Assembly: GCA_947494205.1 (NCBI GenBank)
Contig: CANLUH010000007.1
Location: 124,001 to 188,000 of the forward strand
Direction: 5' to 3'
DNA from: an uncultured Flavobacteriaceae bacterium
GTDB taxonomy: Bacteria; Bacteroidota; Bacteroidia; Flavobacteriales; Flavobacteriaceae
Length of the DNA: 64,000 nt
Positions 1 through 9,454 of this stretch are shown here, piece by piece (the first letter of the stretch is position 1; every line of letters starts with the position of its first letter). Below the pieces are notes generated by a model, which saw only the letters and a program-made list of their open reading frames with translations, did not search any database and was not told where the DNA came from. The position numbers and the translations under genes are program-made.

Positions 1-308
1 ACGCTATAGCTATAAAATTAGACTATTACGAGGCTTTTTGTAAAGGTCATGCAGATGCTACAAAAACTATTTTAACGCCTCAAGAGGTAAAATATTTACC
101 TCTAGGAGTTAAAACTATTATTTTTATAATGGGATTACGTTTTTTAACCGATTATCTTAACAATAATAAATATTACAAAGTAAAATACGATGCCCATAAT
201 TTGGTGCGTTGCAAAAACCAATTTAAACTAGTAGAAAGTGTACAGCAACATTATGATCATATTTTAAAAATAACATACCATTGTTATGGCTTAAATAATA
301 TCTCTTAA
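1..308 (+). CDS. C-terminal part of an APH-type phosphotransferase (sugar-kinase-like)
   Basis: The frame starting at base 3 is open from the window edge to a TAA at 306-308, giving about 101 residues of a protein whose start lies upstream. The visible part contains LDYYEAFCKGH and GLRFLTDYLNNNKYYKV, which I recognise as the C-terminal helices of aminoglycoside-phosphotransferase-fold kinases of the N-acetylhexosamine kinase type common in Bacteroidota. The catalytic loop is not in view, so substrate and activity are inferred. Its 3' end overlaps the convergent GH109-like gene by 18 bp. A kinase for a released amino sugar would fit that neighbour. Confidence 0.6.
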   Translation, partial: AIAIKLDYYEAFCKGHADATKTILTPQEVKYLPLGVKTIIFIMGLRFLTDYLNNNKYYKVKYDAHNLVRCKNQFKLVESVQQHYDHILKITYHCYGLNNIS

Positions 309-1697
309 AACTTCTGCTTTTCTATACTTTTCCCATGTGCCTCCTGTAAAATCTGGAATTTTTGTGCTAGCACTTTCGTTTGCAACAGATAGCTCAGATA
401 GAGGTGTTATGGCACTCCATAATATACCATCGTATAGATTTATATCTAAAGGAAGCCCTTTGTTTAAACAGCGAATAAGTCTATAAATCATAACAAAATC
501 CATTCCGCCGTGTCCTACTGCATTTGCATCTATTTGTGTTTTTAGTTTATTCCATAATGGGTGATCATATTTCTCTCTATAGTTTTTATATTCTTCTTCC
601 TTAAGCCAATTATGTCCCCAATATTTTAATTCTGGTTCATTTATAAATAATCGTGAAGGATAGCCTTGGTGTACTGCTTTAGTTCCTGTAAGTGTATTTA
701 ATCTTGAATATGGTCTCCCCGTATGCACATCGAACTGCAACATTATACTTTTGCCTTTTTTTGTTCTAATTAATGTGGTATTCATATCGCCACAAGCAAA
801 ATTTGAAAACTTACTGTTTTGCTCTTTTGCTGCAATAGAAAGGCTCTGTTCTCTAGAACTCATAGAGACTAAATGGTCGTAATTATCGCCTCTACCAATA
901 TCCATGTAAAAACTTACTGGTCCTAATCCGTGAGTTGTATAAAAATTACCATTCCTATTTTCATGATGCTTAATACGCCATTGGTCTTCATAATAGACAT
1001 CATCTAACATATGCTTTCTCAAATCATGGATATAGGCGCCTTCTGCATGATTCAAATCTCCAAAAACACCTTGGTCTACCATATTTAATACCCATAATTC
1101 TTCCCCATTAAAGCAACAGTTCTCCATCATCATACAATGTTTCTGAGTGCGTTCTGCTGTTTCTATTAATTTCCAACAATCTTCTAAAGTATATGCTATA
1201 GGAACTTCGCAAGCTACATGTTTTCCTTTTTCCATACCATAAATAGACATTTCTGTATGATATTTCCAAGGTGTAGCAATGATTAATAAATCTATATCAT
1301 CTCTATCTGCAACCTTTTTCCACTCCTCTGCTCCTCCAAAATATAAGTCAGCCTCTTTATTTTGTATCTTTTTTAAATAGGTATTATTTTTCTGAAGTTT
1401 ATCCTCTTTTAAATCAGAAAGTGCTACAATTTCGGCAAAGTTATTTTTAATTAAGTATTCGAACATTTGAATTAAAACGCTTCCTCGGTTTCCCATTCCA
1501 ATCATACCAACTCGAACTTTACTTATAGGATCCGCTTTTAAATTAACAACAGTTCCTGTTGCTTTACTATTTAAAAGTAATGCATTTGCTTCATCTTTAT
1601 TAATAACAGTATTGTCTTTACAGCTTGATAATACTGGGGATAGTCCTAAAAACAGACTTGCTCGCGCACTTAAATTTAAAAAGGATTTTCTATTCAT
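291..1697 (-). CDS. Gfo/Idh/MocA-family lipoprotein, probable GH109 glycosidase
   Basis: 468 aa. The N-terminus is basic and hydrophobic and ends in LSSC (Cys 26), a plausible lipobox, so it is probably an exported lipoprotein. A Rossmann nucleotide-binding motif GMIGMGNRG lies at residues 64-72, followed by EVPIAYT and, near residue 395, GHGGMD. The last motif and the C-terminus (ITPLSELSVANESAS) are typical of the GH109 branch, NAD-dependent alpha-N-acetylgalactosaminidases that work by oxidation and elimination. Many GH109-like proteins are uncharacterised oxidoreductases, so the substrate is open. The convergent kinase-like gene upstream in the window supports amino-sugar use. Confidence 0.75.
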   Translation of the reverse strand: MNRKSFLNLSARASLFLGLSPVLSSCKDNTVINKDEANALLLNSKATGTVVNLKADPISKVRVGMIGMGNRGSVLIQMFEYLIKNNFAEIVALSDLKEDKLQKNNTYLKKIQNKEADLYFGGAEEWKKVADRDDIDLLIIATPWKYHTEMSIYGMEKGKHVACEVPIAYTLEDCWKLIETAERTQKHCMMMENCCFNGEELWVLNMVDQGVFGDLNHAEGAYIHDLRKHMLDDVYYEDQWRIKHHENRNGNFYTTHGLGPVSFYMDIGRGDNYDHLVSMSSREQSLSIAAKEQNSKFSNFACGDMNTTLIRTKKGKSIMLQFDVHTGRPYSRLNTLTGTKAVHQGYPSRLFINEPELKYWGHNWLKEEEYKNYREKYDHPLWNKLKTQIDANAVGHGGMDFVMIYRLIRCLNKGLPLDINLYDGILWSAITPLSELSVANESASTKIPDFTGGTWEKYRKAEVLRDII

Positions 1698-1843
1698 GTC
1701 GTCTTAGATTTTAATTCAAGGGAAGTTATTAAAATAAAGTTACTTGTTAAAATACAAGATTTAATTAGTGTTTAACTATTCAATAAAATTAAATGATAGG
1801 TTTTTAATACTTAAATCTTATATTGGATATTATAAAAAATAAT

Positions 1844-2626
1844 ATGTTTAATCCCACTCGAAGAAATAAAAATATAGGAACCTCTAAGCAAGGTTATGGA
1901 CAAAATAACGAAATGAAGATACCATATCCTGCAATTGAGATGAAGTCCTTTCATGAAAGACTTACAACTTACAAAAAAGATTATAGAGTAATTAATGGGA
2001 ATAGATTTGAATTTATAATTGAAGATACTAGAGAAGATTCAAGTCATGCATGCACAATTAATGATGTTGCAGAAATACTTAGGCATATACTTCCAAAAGA
2101 TTATGGTCGATTAAATTTGATAATATTTAGACAACCTAAAAGAAAAGAAGAAATTATATCTCCTGTCTGGGGTAGATTAATATATTCATACGAGTTTGAG
2201 GACGATTATAGGCCAGCAATAATAATTGAATCACAAATTATTGATAAAGTTTTAAAGTGGAAAAAAGGATTAGATATAGAAGACCAAAAAGAGCTTAAAA
2301 GACTGGAAAAAGATGGTCATAAAATAGTTACAGATAAACGATATCATAATATCCATCTGTCCTTATATTCTATTAGAAACACTCAATTATATCGAACATT
2401 GCTACATGAAATTGGACATTATAATCATTATTTAGAGTTAGTTGGGGAACTAGAAGATATCGATGATGATTTATCCTACGATGTGTATGAAAAGAACTCT
2501 GACAATTATTTTAGTCTAAATACGCAAATTAAAGAACAGTATGCACACAATTTTGCCAACGTTATTTATAATGACTTATTAACGGCAAAAATTATTCCTT
2601 TCGCAAGAATTGCTGAACAAGAATAA
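1844..2626 (+). CDS. Unrecognised zincin-like protein with HEIGH motif (ImmA/IrrE-like?)
   Basis: About 260 aa from the ATG at 1844; a TTG seven codons earlier (1823) is a weaker alternative. No signal peptide or membrane segment is seen, so it is probably cytosolic. TLLHEIGHYNH, about 188-192 in this numbering, is an HExxH zinc-binding motif. About 40 residues later EQYAHNFAN resembles the ExxAxxFA helix that follows HExxH in ImmA/IrrE (M78/DUF955) peptidases. The rest matches nothing I recognise. It stands alone, convergent with bshA 7 bp away. A metallopeptidase role is inferred from the motif only. Confidence 0.6.
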   Translation: MFNPTRRNKNIGTSKQGYGQNNEMKIPYPAIEMKSFHERLTTYKKDYRVINGNRFEFIIEDTREDSSHACTINDVAEILRHILPKDYGRLNLIIFRQPKRKEEIISPVWGRLIYSYEFEDDYRPAIIIESQIIDKVLKWKKGLDIEDQKELKRLEKDGHKIVTDKRYHNIHLSLYSIRNTQLYRTLLHEIGHYNHYLELVGELEDIDDDLSYDVYEKNSDNYFSLNTQIKEQYAHNFANVIYNDLLTAKIIPFARIAEQE

Positions 2627-2633
2627 TTATTTA

Positions 2634-3776
2634 TTACACTTCTTCTTCTAAACACTTTGCTAAAGTAGCCTCGTAAATAGCTTCATATTGTGGTACAATT
2701 TGAAGAATATCGAACTTTGCAGCTTGTTCTTTTGCATTGGTTTTAAAACGATTTAATTCAGTGTCATCTTTAAGTATATTTATAGCATTTTTACTCATTT
2801 CATCCACATTACCAACATCGCTTAAATAACCTGAAAAACCATCCTCATTAACTTCTGGTATTCCTCCCGTATTGCTTGATATTACTGGTACGCCAGACGC
2901 CATAGCTTCTAATGCAGATAAGCCAAAGCTTTCCGTTTCACTAGGTAATAAGAATAAATCTGAAAAACATAAAATACGATCAATCTCGTTACTATTTCCA
3001 AAGAATACTACTTTGTCTGAAATCCCAAGTGCTCTACATTGTCTTTCTGCTGGCTCACGTTCCGGCCCTTCTCCAACCATCATCAGTTTTGCTGGAATTT
3101 CTTGTTGAATTTTATAAAACGTATTTATAATATCCGGTATACGTTTTACAGCACGCATATTACTAATATGTGTAATAATCTTTTCATCATCGGTTGCCAT
3201 CATGGCACGTTGACAATCTGTAAAACCGTGTTTAAACTTCTTTAAATCTATAAAATTCGTTACAACATTAATCTCTTGTTTAATATCGAATAAACGTAAA
3301 GTGTCATTCTTTAAGCTTTGTGATACTGCTGTAACTGCATCCGATTTATTAATACTAAAAGTTACTGCTGGCTTATAAAAAGGGTGACTCCCTACTAAAG
3401 TGATATCTGTACCGTGTAATGTAGTTACTATTGGCACGTATATGTTTTCCTCTTGCAACATTTTTTGCGCCATGTACGCTGCATAAGCATGTGGTATGGC
3501 ATAATGTACATGCAAAACTTCTATTTTATGAAGTTTAACCATATCTACCAATTTACTAGACAATGCTAATTCGTATGGTTGATAGTGAAACAAAGGATAT
3601 TCTGGTACATTTACTTCATGATAATGTACATTATTTCCTAATAACTCTAATCTAACAGGTTGATTGTATGTTATAAAATGAATGTTGTGTCCGCGCTTAG
3701 ATAACTCTAATCCTAGCTCTGTTGCTACAACTCCACTACCACCAAATGTGGGGTAACATACTATTCCTATTCTCAT
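2634..3776 (-). CDS. bshA: N-acetyl-alpha-D-glucosaminyl L-malate synthase BshA
   Basis: 380 aa, the normal length for BshA, a GT4-family GT-B glycosyltransferase. It joins GlcNAc from UDP-GlcNAc to L-malate, the first step of bacillithiol synthesis. The N-terminal YPTFGGSGVVATELG loop and RLELLGNNVHYHEVNVPEYPLF are characteristic of BshA. The E-x7-E motif of GT4 enzymes is seen as ESFGLSALE near residues 280-288, followed by SGVPVISSNTGGIPEV. The protein is cytosolic. No other bsh gene is adjacent, which is usual in this group where the pathway genes are scattered. Confidence 0.93.
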   Translation of the reverse strand: MRIGIVCYPTFGGSGVVATELGLELSKRGHNIHFITYNQPVRLELLGNNVHYHEVNVPEYPLFHYQPYELALSSKLVDMVKLHKIEVLHVHYAIPHAYAAYMAQKMLQEENIYVPIVTTLHGTDITLVGSHPFYKPAVTFSINKSDAVTAVSQSLKNDTLRLFDIKQEINVVTNFIDLKKFKHGFTDCQRAMMATDDEKIITHISNMRAVKRIPDIINTFYKIQQEIPAKLMMVGEGPEREPAERQCRALGISDKVVFFGNSNEIDRILCFSDLFLLPSETESFGLSALEAMASGVPVISSNTGGIPEVNEDGFSGYLSDVGNVDEMSKNAINILKDDTELNRFKTNAKEQAAKFDILQIVPQYEAIYEATLAKCLEEEV

Positions 3777-3872
3777 ATTTTAGTTCTTTTTGGTTGATTT
3801 GGTAGAAAGTAGCCAGTTTATACCCTGACCACTTTCAACTTTAAATACTTATAATTCTAAGTATTCAGAACA

Positions 3873-6797
3873 TTATTCAATTATAGCATCGTAAATAGCT
3901 GCCTGAATATCTGTTCTTATATTTTCTCTTAATAATCTATTTTTTCCTTTAGATGTTGGGTATGTTCTATTGGCTAAAAACACATAAACCAATTCTTGTT
4001 CTGGATCTGCCCAAGTATAAGTTCCTGTAAAACCAGAATGCCCAAAACTTGTCATAGACACACAGCCACAAGTTGGTCCTTCTTCACCTAATTGAGGTTT
4101 GTCGAACCCCACACCACGTCTCACTTTGTTTTCGCAGTAATAACACGTATTAAACTTGTCTACGGTTTCAGTTTTCAAATAGCGTTTCCCACCATAATAT
4201 CCTTTTTGCAAATACATTTGCATAATTTTAGCAATGTCGTTTGCATTACTAAATACACCTGCATGTCCACCTACTCCTCCTTGCATTGCTGCTCCCATAT
4301 CGTGTACATAACCTTGTACTTTTTGAAATCTATAGTAATCGTCTATTTCTGTCGGAACGATATGCCTATTACTTACATTTTTATATGGATTATATACTGT
4401 GTAATTGGCGCCCAGTGACTTATAAAAATGATCTTGTACTAATTCGTTTAAAGGTTTGTTATAATGCTTCTCTATGTAGCGTTTTAAAATGTAGTAGGGC
4501 AAATCACTATAACGGTATCTTAAACGACTTAATAAATCGGTGTCTTTTATTAATTTTGGTATTGAATCCTGATAATCGCTACGCATATATAAATCATTAG
4601 CCACTTTTACATTAAACTTTTTACTTTTAGTGGTTCTGTAATAGTCTTTAGACGGCTTTTTTGTTGTTGAATCTAAAGTAGCATAATAGAAAGGGATCCA
4701 AGGTTTTAATTGCGCATAATGCGACAACATTTTTTTAATAGTTATGTTCTTTTTATTAGACCCTTTATATTCTGGTAATATGGAAGATAATTTAGTGTTT
4801 AAAGAGACAATGCCTTTTTCTTCTAATTCCATTAATAATGGTAATGTCGCTACAATTTTAGTTAAGGATGCAACATCATATATATCATTAAATTTTACAT
4901 CTTCACTACCTTTATCATAAGTGTGCTTTCCAAAGTTTTTATTGTAAATAACTTTCCCTTTTCTAGCAATTACTAATTGAATACCTGGTGTCATCTTTGC
5001 ATTAACGGCATAATTTGCAAGAGAATCTATTCGTTTTAGTTTTTCTGAACTCATACCAACTCGTTCTGGTACCGTATAACCTAATCGTTGAATTGCTGTA
5101 TTGTAAACCCCGTCTCCTTCTTTAAAATACTCTCCAGCTGAAACTGGCAAAGTACCTTTAGCTGGTAAGGCTCCAAAAATAATTTGCGCAGACTTTTCTT
5201 GTGCTATTTTACTGTTTTGATAACTAACGATAACACTTTCTATATTTGTCACCGATTTAATATCTAGTAAAGCATACGGTTTTGCAAATACATCTAAAAT
5301 AACATTATTAGTTCGTGCTATTTCATGTAACCAAGTTATTTCTTTATTAGTAAACTTATAGCCTTTCCATGGATTTGCGTTAGACTTATGAAAACCAATA
5401 ATAACCATATTATAGGCTTGTAATCGTGTTATCAACTCATCTAATTTATCTGCTTTTATTTCATGTACTTCTGCGTAGTTTCTAAGTGTGTTTAGAAAAG
5501 GCTTGCCATCATCGTCTCCTAGTTTTACATAGGCGATTTTTTTAGTCTCTAAATGACGTAAAGGTAAAGCTTCAGTTGTGTCTCTAACTATTGTGATGGC
5601 ATCTTCCATAAGCTGTTCATATAAAATGTCATCTTTAGCTCTATTTAAGTCTTCTACTAAATTATAGATACCTATTGGAGAATAGTTATTTAAACCTACT
5701 TTATATTTTGCTTGTAATACTTTTTTAACAGAATGTGCTAAACGCTCTTCAGTTATCGTGCCTTTATTGTATGCACCAACAAATTTCTCTATTCCTACAG
5801 CTACATCACTAGACATTAGCATAACATCATTACCTGCTAAAAATGCAACCAAATCAATATCTCCGGGAGCGCTAAAGTTAGAAGCACCTTTCATAGTTAA
5901 AGCGTCTGTAAAAATAAGTCCTTTAAACCCTAGACGTTCTTTTAGAATGTTTGTAACTATATTTTCTGAAATTGAAGACGGATAACCGTCACGTGGTTCT
6001 AAACTAGGTATATTTAAATGTGCTACCATAACACTAGACAATCCCTCTTTAATAAGCTTTTTATACGGATATAATTCTATAGAATCAATTCGTTTTTCAT
6101 TGAAATCTACAGTTGGTAAGGTTTTATGTGAATCTGAAGACGTATCACCGTGTCCTGGAAAGTGTTTAGCATTGGCTAATACACCAGTACTTTGCATTCC
6201 TTTCATAAACGCTAATGCTTTTTCGGTAACATTATCTCTATCTTCTCCAAACGAGCGATTTCCAATAATTGGATTTTTAGGATTGGTATTAATATCTACA
6301 ACGGGTGCAAAATTAAAGTGTACGCCTAAACGTTTACAGTGTTCTCCTAATTGTTTCCCTGTTTGCTCTATTAATTTATTGTCTTTTATTGCACCTAAGG
6401 TCATGTTCCAAGGAAAAGCATAAGTAGAATCTAAACGCATACTTAACCCCCATTCTGCATCCATACCAATTAATAAAGGTGTTTTAGATGCAGCTTGTAA
6501 CTCATTATTTAGTCTTGCTTGTCGTACAGGTCCTCCTTTAGAATAGATAATCCCTCCTATTTTATGCGTATTAATAAGTTTAACTATTTTACTTTTTTCT
6601 TGTGGTGTTTGATTAGAAAACACTTGTACCATGTACAATTGTGCGATTTTCTCTTTTAAAGAGAGTGAATTGTATACACTGTCTACCCATTTTGTTTGTC
6701 CTTCAGCATCTTTTGCTAATAAAGGATTACCTGTATTTTGAGCATAAAAGATACTCGTGATTAAACCGAAAGAAAAAAGAAAAAATAATTTGCGCAT
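3873..6797 (-). CDS. GH3 beta-N-acetylhexosaminidase fused to a serine beta-lactamase-like domain
   Basis: 974 aa with a signal peptide ending near FYAQ (residue 20). The GH3 half carries the NagZ-type loop KHFPGHGDT (about 209-217), with its His presumably acting in catalysis, and the nucleophile Asp in IFTDALTMKG (about 298). An inter-domain region leads to a class C beta-lactamase/esterase domain with SLTK (Ser about 643, Lys about 646), YSD (about 761) in place of YxN, and GHSGFTG (about 920) at the KTG position. This fusion is common in Bacteroidota. A periplasmic role on muropeptides (GlcNAc-MurNAc cleavage) is inferred from the GH3 loop. The lactamase half's substrate is unknown. Confidence 0.9.
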   Translation of the reverse strand: MRKLFFLFSFGLITSIFYAQNTGNPLLAKDAEGQTKWVDSVYNSLSLKEKIAQLYMVQVFSNQTPQEKSKIVKLINTHKIGGIIYSKGGPVRQARLNNELQAASKTPLLIGMDAEWGLSMRLDSTYAFPWNMTLGAIKDNKLIEQTGKQLGEHCKRLGVHFNFAPVVDINTNPKNPIIGNRSFGEDRDNVTEKALAFMKGMQSTGVLANAKHFPGHGDTSSDSHKTLPTVDFNEKRIDSIELYPYKKLIKEGLSSVMVAHLNIPSLEPRDGYPSSISENIVTNILKERLGFKGLIFTDALTMKGASNFSAPGDIDLVAFLAGNDVMLMSSDVAVGIEKFVGAYNKGTITEERLAHSVKKVLQAKYKVGLNNYSPIGIYNLVEDLNRAKDDILYEQLMEDAITIVRDTTEALPLRHLETKKIAYVKLGDDDGKPFLNTLRNYAEVHEIKADKLDELITRLQAYNMVIIGFHKSNANPWKGYKFTNKEITWLHEIARTNNVILDVFAKPYALLDIKSVTNIESVIVSYQNSKIAQEKSAQIIFGALPAKGTLPVSAGEYFKEGDGVYNTAIQRLGYTVPERVGMSSEKLKRIDSLANYAVNAKMTPGIQLVIARKGKVIYNKNFGKHTYDKGSEDVKFNDIYDVASLTKIVATLPLLMELEEKGIVSLNTKLSSILPEYKGSNKKNITIKKMLSHYAQLKPWIPFYYATLDSTTKKPSKDYYRTTKSKKFNVKVANDLYMRSDYQDSIPKLIKDTDLLSRLRYRYSDLPYYILKRYIEKHYNKPLNELVQDHFYKSLGANYTVYNPYKNVSNRHIVPTEIDDYYRFQKVQGYVHDMGAAMQGGVGGHAGVFSNANDIAKIMQMYLQKGYYGGKRYLKTETVDKFNTCYYCENKVRRGVGFDKPQLGEEGPTCGCVSMTSFGHSGFTGTYTWADPEQELVYVFLANRTYPTSKGKNRLLRENIRTDIQAAIYDAIIE

Positions 6798-6958
6798 AAA
6801 TAATAGGGTTTAATAGTTGTTCTATTAGTATTTACAACTAAAAACTATGCCAAATTAGTATATTTCCTACTATTATTAAAGACTTTATGATAGTTTTATA
6901 AAGAAATAATTAACTATTTAGTTTTAATTATATTTTGAATAATTAGGTAATGTAAATA

Positions 6959-7405
6959 TTACTTTAAGAGTTCTATTTTAGTAGTTTCTCTTAAACAAAA
7001 TTCTCCTTTCAATTTTGAAGTAATTAAATCGCCAAAAGTCAAATCCTTTTTTTCTTCAATCATTGGAAGTATATAGTCAAAAACAGAAGTTTTACATTTA
7101 GGAAAAAAGGTTTTATAAAGTCCATTAAGAATGTAGAATGGAAAAAATATTATAATTATAAATGCATACCTAATTCCAACCGAGTCTGCTTCAGAATCAA
7201 AATGTTCTGAATAATTGAATTTTCTAAAATCTACCTTATATTTTTCACAATACTCATTTAGTATAAAAAAGTTTTCATCTCCCCATAGTTCTAGGTCTTC
7301 TGCTATTTTATTTTCTAAACTTGTCACTTTCACACCGCAAGAAGATTCAAGAAAAGCAGCTATTTCTATGTATGCTTTTTTTATATCTGCAAACTTATAC
7401 TTCAT
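6959..7405 (-). CDS. DUF1493-like small protein
   Basis: 148 aa. The pattern ENKIAEDLELWGDENFFILNEYCEKYKVDF, then FNYSEHF and a late LTFGDLITSKLKGEF, resembles DUF1493, a family of small acyl-carrier-like proteins of unknown function. The typical GDD is replaced by GDE. One hydrophobic segment (YAFIIIIFFPFYILNGLY, about residues 78-95) interrupts the domain and suggests membrane association. It follows the next gene upstream by 3 bp, so the two are probably co-transcribed. Function is unknown and the family match is from pattern recognition only. Confidence 0.6.
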   Translation of the reverse strand: MKYKFADIKKAYIEIAAFLESSCGVKVTSLENKIAEDLELWGDENFFILNEYCEKYKVDFRKFNYSEHFDSEADSVGIRYAFIIIIFFPFYILNGLYKTFFPKCKTSVFDYILPMIEEKKDLTFGDLITSKLKGEFCLRETTKIELLK

Positions 7406-7408
7406 GCT

Positions 7409-7894
7409 TTAATTTAAAAAACGATTGTGCCAACTATCACTAGCAGGGACTTCCCAATTTTCGTTTAATTCTGCAATATTTGTTACTAGATTATTAAAAA
7501 CGATTGTGTTTTTAGACACCGCTTTTTGTTTTGCCATGGTTCTAAAATCGGTAAGTGTTTTGTGAGCAACAAATTCCCCTTGTTTGTAAGACACATTCAT
7601 TTTATCCATTAAATCAACATTGTATGCTTTTTCTAATCCTTGAATAAAATGTACTGAAGCATCAATAGAACAACCTGTTGCAGCTTGTATGTCTTGATCT
7701 AAAGCTATAATTATGAATCGTTTATAACGAATGTCGTAACCTGCGTTTAAATCGCTTCCGTGAGCTGTCCAATTAGTAATAAATATATTTAGTTTGTCTT
7801 TAATTTCTTCTAATTCAGCTTCTGAAAACGAACGATTGGCTTGATAAATCCAAACTCTTGAGGTTTCTGGTAGTGTGTTAAAATCTACTAACAT
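7409..7894 (-). CDS. Conserved Bacteroidota protein, often mislabelled ABC transporter ATPase
   Basis: 161 aa, soluble, without signal peptide. It contains RVWIYQANRSFSEAE, NWTAHGSDLNAGYDIRYKRFIIIALDQ and GCSIDASVHFIQGLE. I recognise it as a flavobacterial protein commonly annotated as an ABC transporter ATPase, but there is no Walker A, Walker B or ABC signature, so that name is not supported. The Cys in GCSIDAS is a notable conserved-looking residue. It lies 48 bp downstream of the PH-domain pair and 3 bp upstream of the DUF1493-like gene. Function is unknown. Confidence 0.75.
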   Translation of the reverse strand: MLVDFNTLPETSRVWIYQANRSFSEAELEEIKDKLNIFITNWTAHGSDLNAGYDIRYKRFIIIALDQDIQAATGCSIDASVHFIQGLEKAYNVDLMDKMNVSYKQGEFVAHKTLTDFRTMAKQKAVSKNTIVFNNLVTNIAELNENWEVPASDSWHNRFLN

Positions 7895-7942
7895 ATATGT
7901 GGTGCTGTATTTTAATTATTTTGTTAGTACAAAAATACGATT

Positions 7943-9454
7943 TTACATCCAATCTAAACGTTGAGATTCTACCTTATATAGTAAGTAATTTGTTATTGTT
8001 TTTGCTTCTTCAGTTTTAACAAAAGGAATAGTTACTACTTTTGAAGACGTTGCAACTTTTACTGATGCTATATGTCTTCGTTTTTGAAAAATACTTTGTG
8101 TAATACTAACGGTTTGTATTTTATGAATTTCTAGCAATTCTTTAGTAGTGCTTAGTAATCCTCCGCTCCCAATTGACAAATACACATCATCTAAAGCGTA
8201 ATATGCCTTTTTATAGCGCCAATATATAGCGATTATTATATAGGGAATTAATACTATGTTTACTAACCAAAAGTAATGGTCTATAGCTAGAAACGAAATG
8301 CCATTAATAATTACTATAACTGGAATTGTTTTTAATATTAATATGCGCTTATAATAGTGTTCTGGTTTATGCTGTTCTAATTCTTTATTATACTTATTAT
8401 ATAAACGTTGTACTAAATATTGTATTTGTTGTTTACCTAAACCTATAATAGCAAAGTGTTTTTGCTCTTTTTTAGTTACCATGGCTTGTTTAAAGTTCAT
8501 GGTATGCAATCCAAAATACTGTTTTATCCTGTTTGTTGTTATTTGTATATTCTGTATTCTTGACGGTACCAGATTTAATGATACTTTATTAAACAGTCCT
8601 TTCGTAATCTCTATTGTTTTGTTATTATCTACTACTTTTAAATTATAGTTTACAATAACCGTTTTTATAAGTGATACTAAAAATGTGACAATTATTAAAA
8701 TAACAAAAATAAAGGCGTTAAGAACTAACGTTTTTAGAAACGATTCTTTGTCCATAACAAACCAATCTCCAAAGTAATTTTGCCATTTAAACTGCTTTAT
8801 AAGATCTTTAAAATTCGTATAAAGCCCAGCTATAGTCGCAATTATAATAAAAAAACTTTGAAGGTGATTTTGACTCACGCCTTCTAATAATAGTTTTTTT
8901 ATAGATGCTTTAAAGAATACATTACTTTCGGCTGCAGTAATTTCAGTCTCATTGGTATCTTCTAGCTGTATTGCTTCTCTATTAGAAAATAAAGCAGCTT
9001 TTAACTGCATAGCTTTTTCTCGATGTAAGGCTGCTATTGAAATTTCTGTACTTTTATCACCTGCTGTTTCTACGTTTACTTGCACTACATTTATTAATTG
9101 TTGCAATACGTTTTGTTTAATGTATACATTCTGAATTTTAGATTTCGGAATTAAAACAGTTTCTTTTTTTAAAATTCCTGTCGATAAATGAAAATCGTCT
9201 TTAGAAATATAGAACGTAAAGTTTAAATATTTTAAAATTGCTTTTACTAATAACACTAAAATAACACCTATTAATAATAGAATAAGTTTATTGATAGAAA
9301 ATCCAAATACGCTTCCTTTTTGAAATAAACTGTAAGCAAACACTAGTAATAGTGTTATACTTCTTTTAATAAATTTATAAGTGTTGAGTCCAAATAAAAC
9401 TAAAACTCCTTTTGCAGATTGTCGACTTGGACTACTAAAATCGAAGTCATTCAT
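7943..9454 (-). CDS. Bacterial PH-domain membrane protein, YdbT-like
   Basis: 503 aa with several pairs of transmembrane segments (about 30-75, 195-215, 240-265 and 370-410) that separate soluble bPH2 (DUF304) domains. The repeated pattern I-P-x-S-x-I-Q-N-V or SRIQNIQI marks three PH-like units (about residues 100, 300 and 450). The architecture matches YdbT of Bacillus, whose family helps cells tolerate membrane-active compounds. It overlaps the smaller PH-domain gene upstream by 8 bp, which implies translational coupling and a two-protein membrane complex. Assignment is by architecture. Confidence 0.85.
   Translation of the reverse strand: MNDFDFSSPSRQSAKGVLVLFGLNTYKFIKRSITLLLVFAYSLFQKGSVFGFSINKLILLLIGVILVLLVKAILKYLNFTFYISKDDFHLSTGILKKETVLIPKSKIQNVYIKQNVLQQLINVVQVNVETAGDKSTEISIAALHREKAMQLKAALFSNREAIQLEDTNETEITAAESNVFFKASIKKLLLEGVSQNHLQSFFIIIATIAGLYTNFKDLIKQFKWQNYFGDWFVMDKESFLKTLVLNAFIFVILIIVTFLVSLIKTVIVNYNLKVVDNNKTIEITKGLFNKVSLNLVPSRIQNIQITTNRIKQYFGLHTMNFKQAMVTKKEQKHFAIIGLGKQQIQYLVQRLYNKYNKELEQHKPEHYYKRILILKTIPVIVIINGISFLAIDHYFWLVNIVLIPYIIIAIYWRYKKAYYALDDVYLSIGSGGLLSTTKELLEIHKIQTVSITQSIFQKRRHIASVKVATSSKVVTIPFVKTEEAKTITNYLLYKVESQRLDWM

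Noticed and set aside
7409-7894. ABC transporter ATPase
   Set aside because: No Walker A, Walker B or LSGGQ motif, and only 161 residues.
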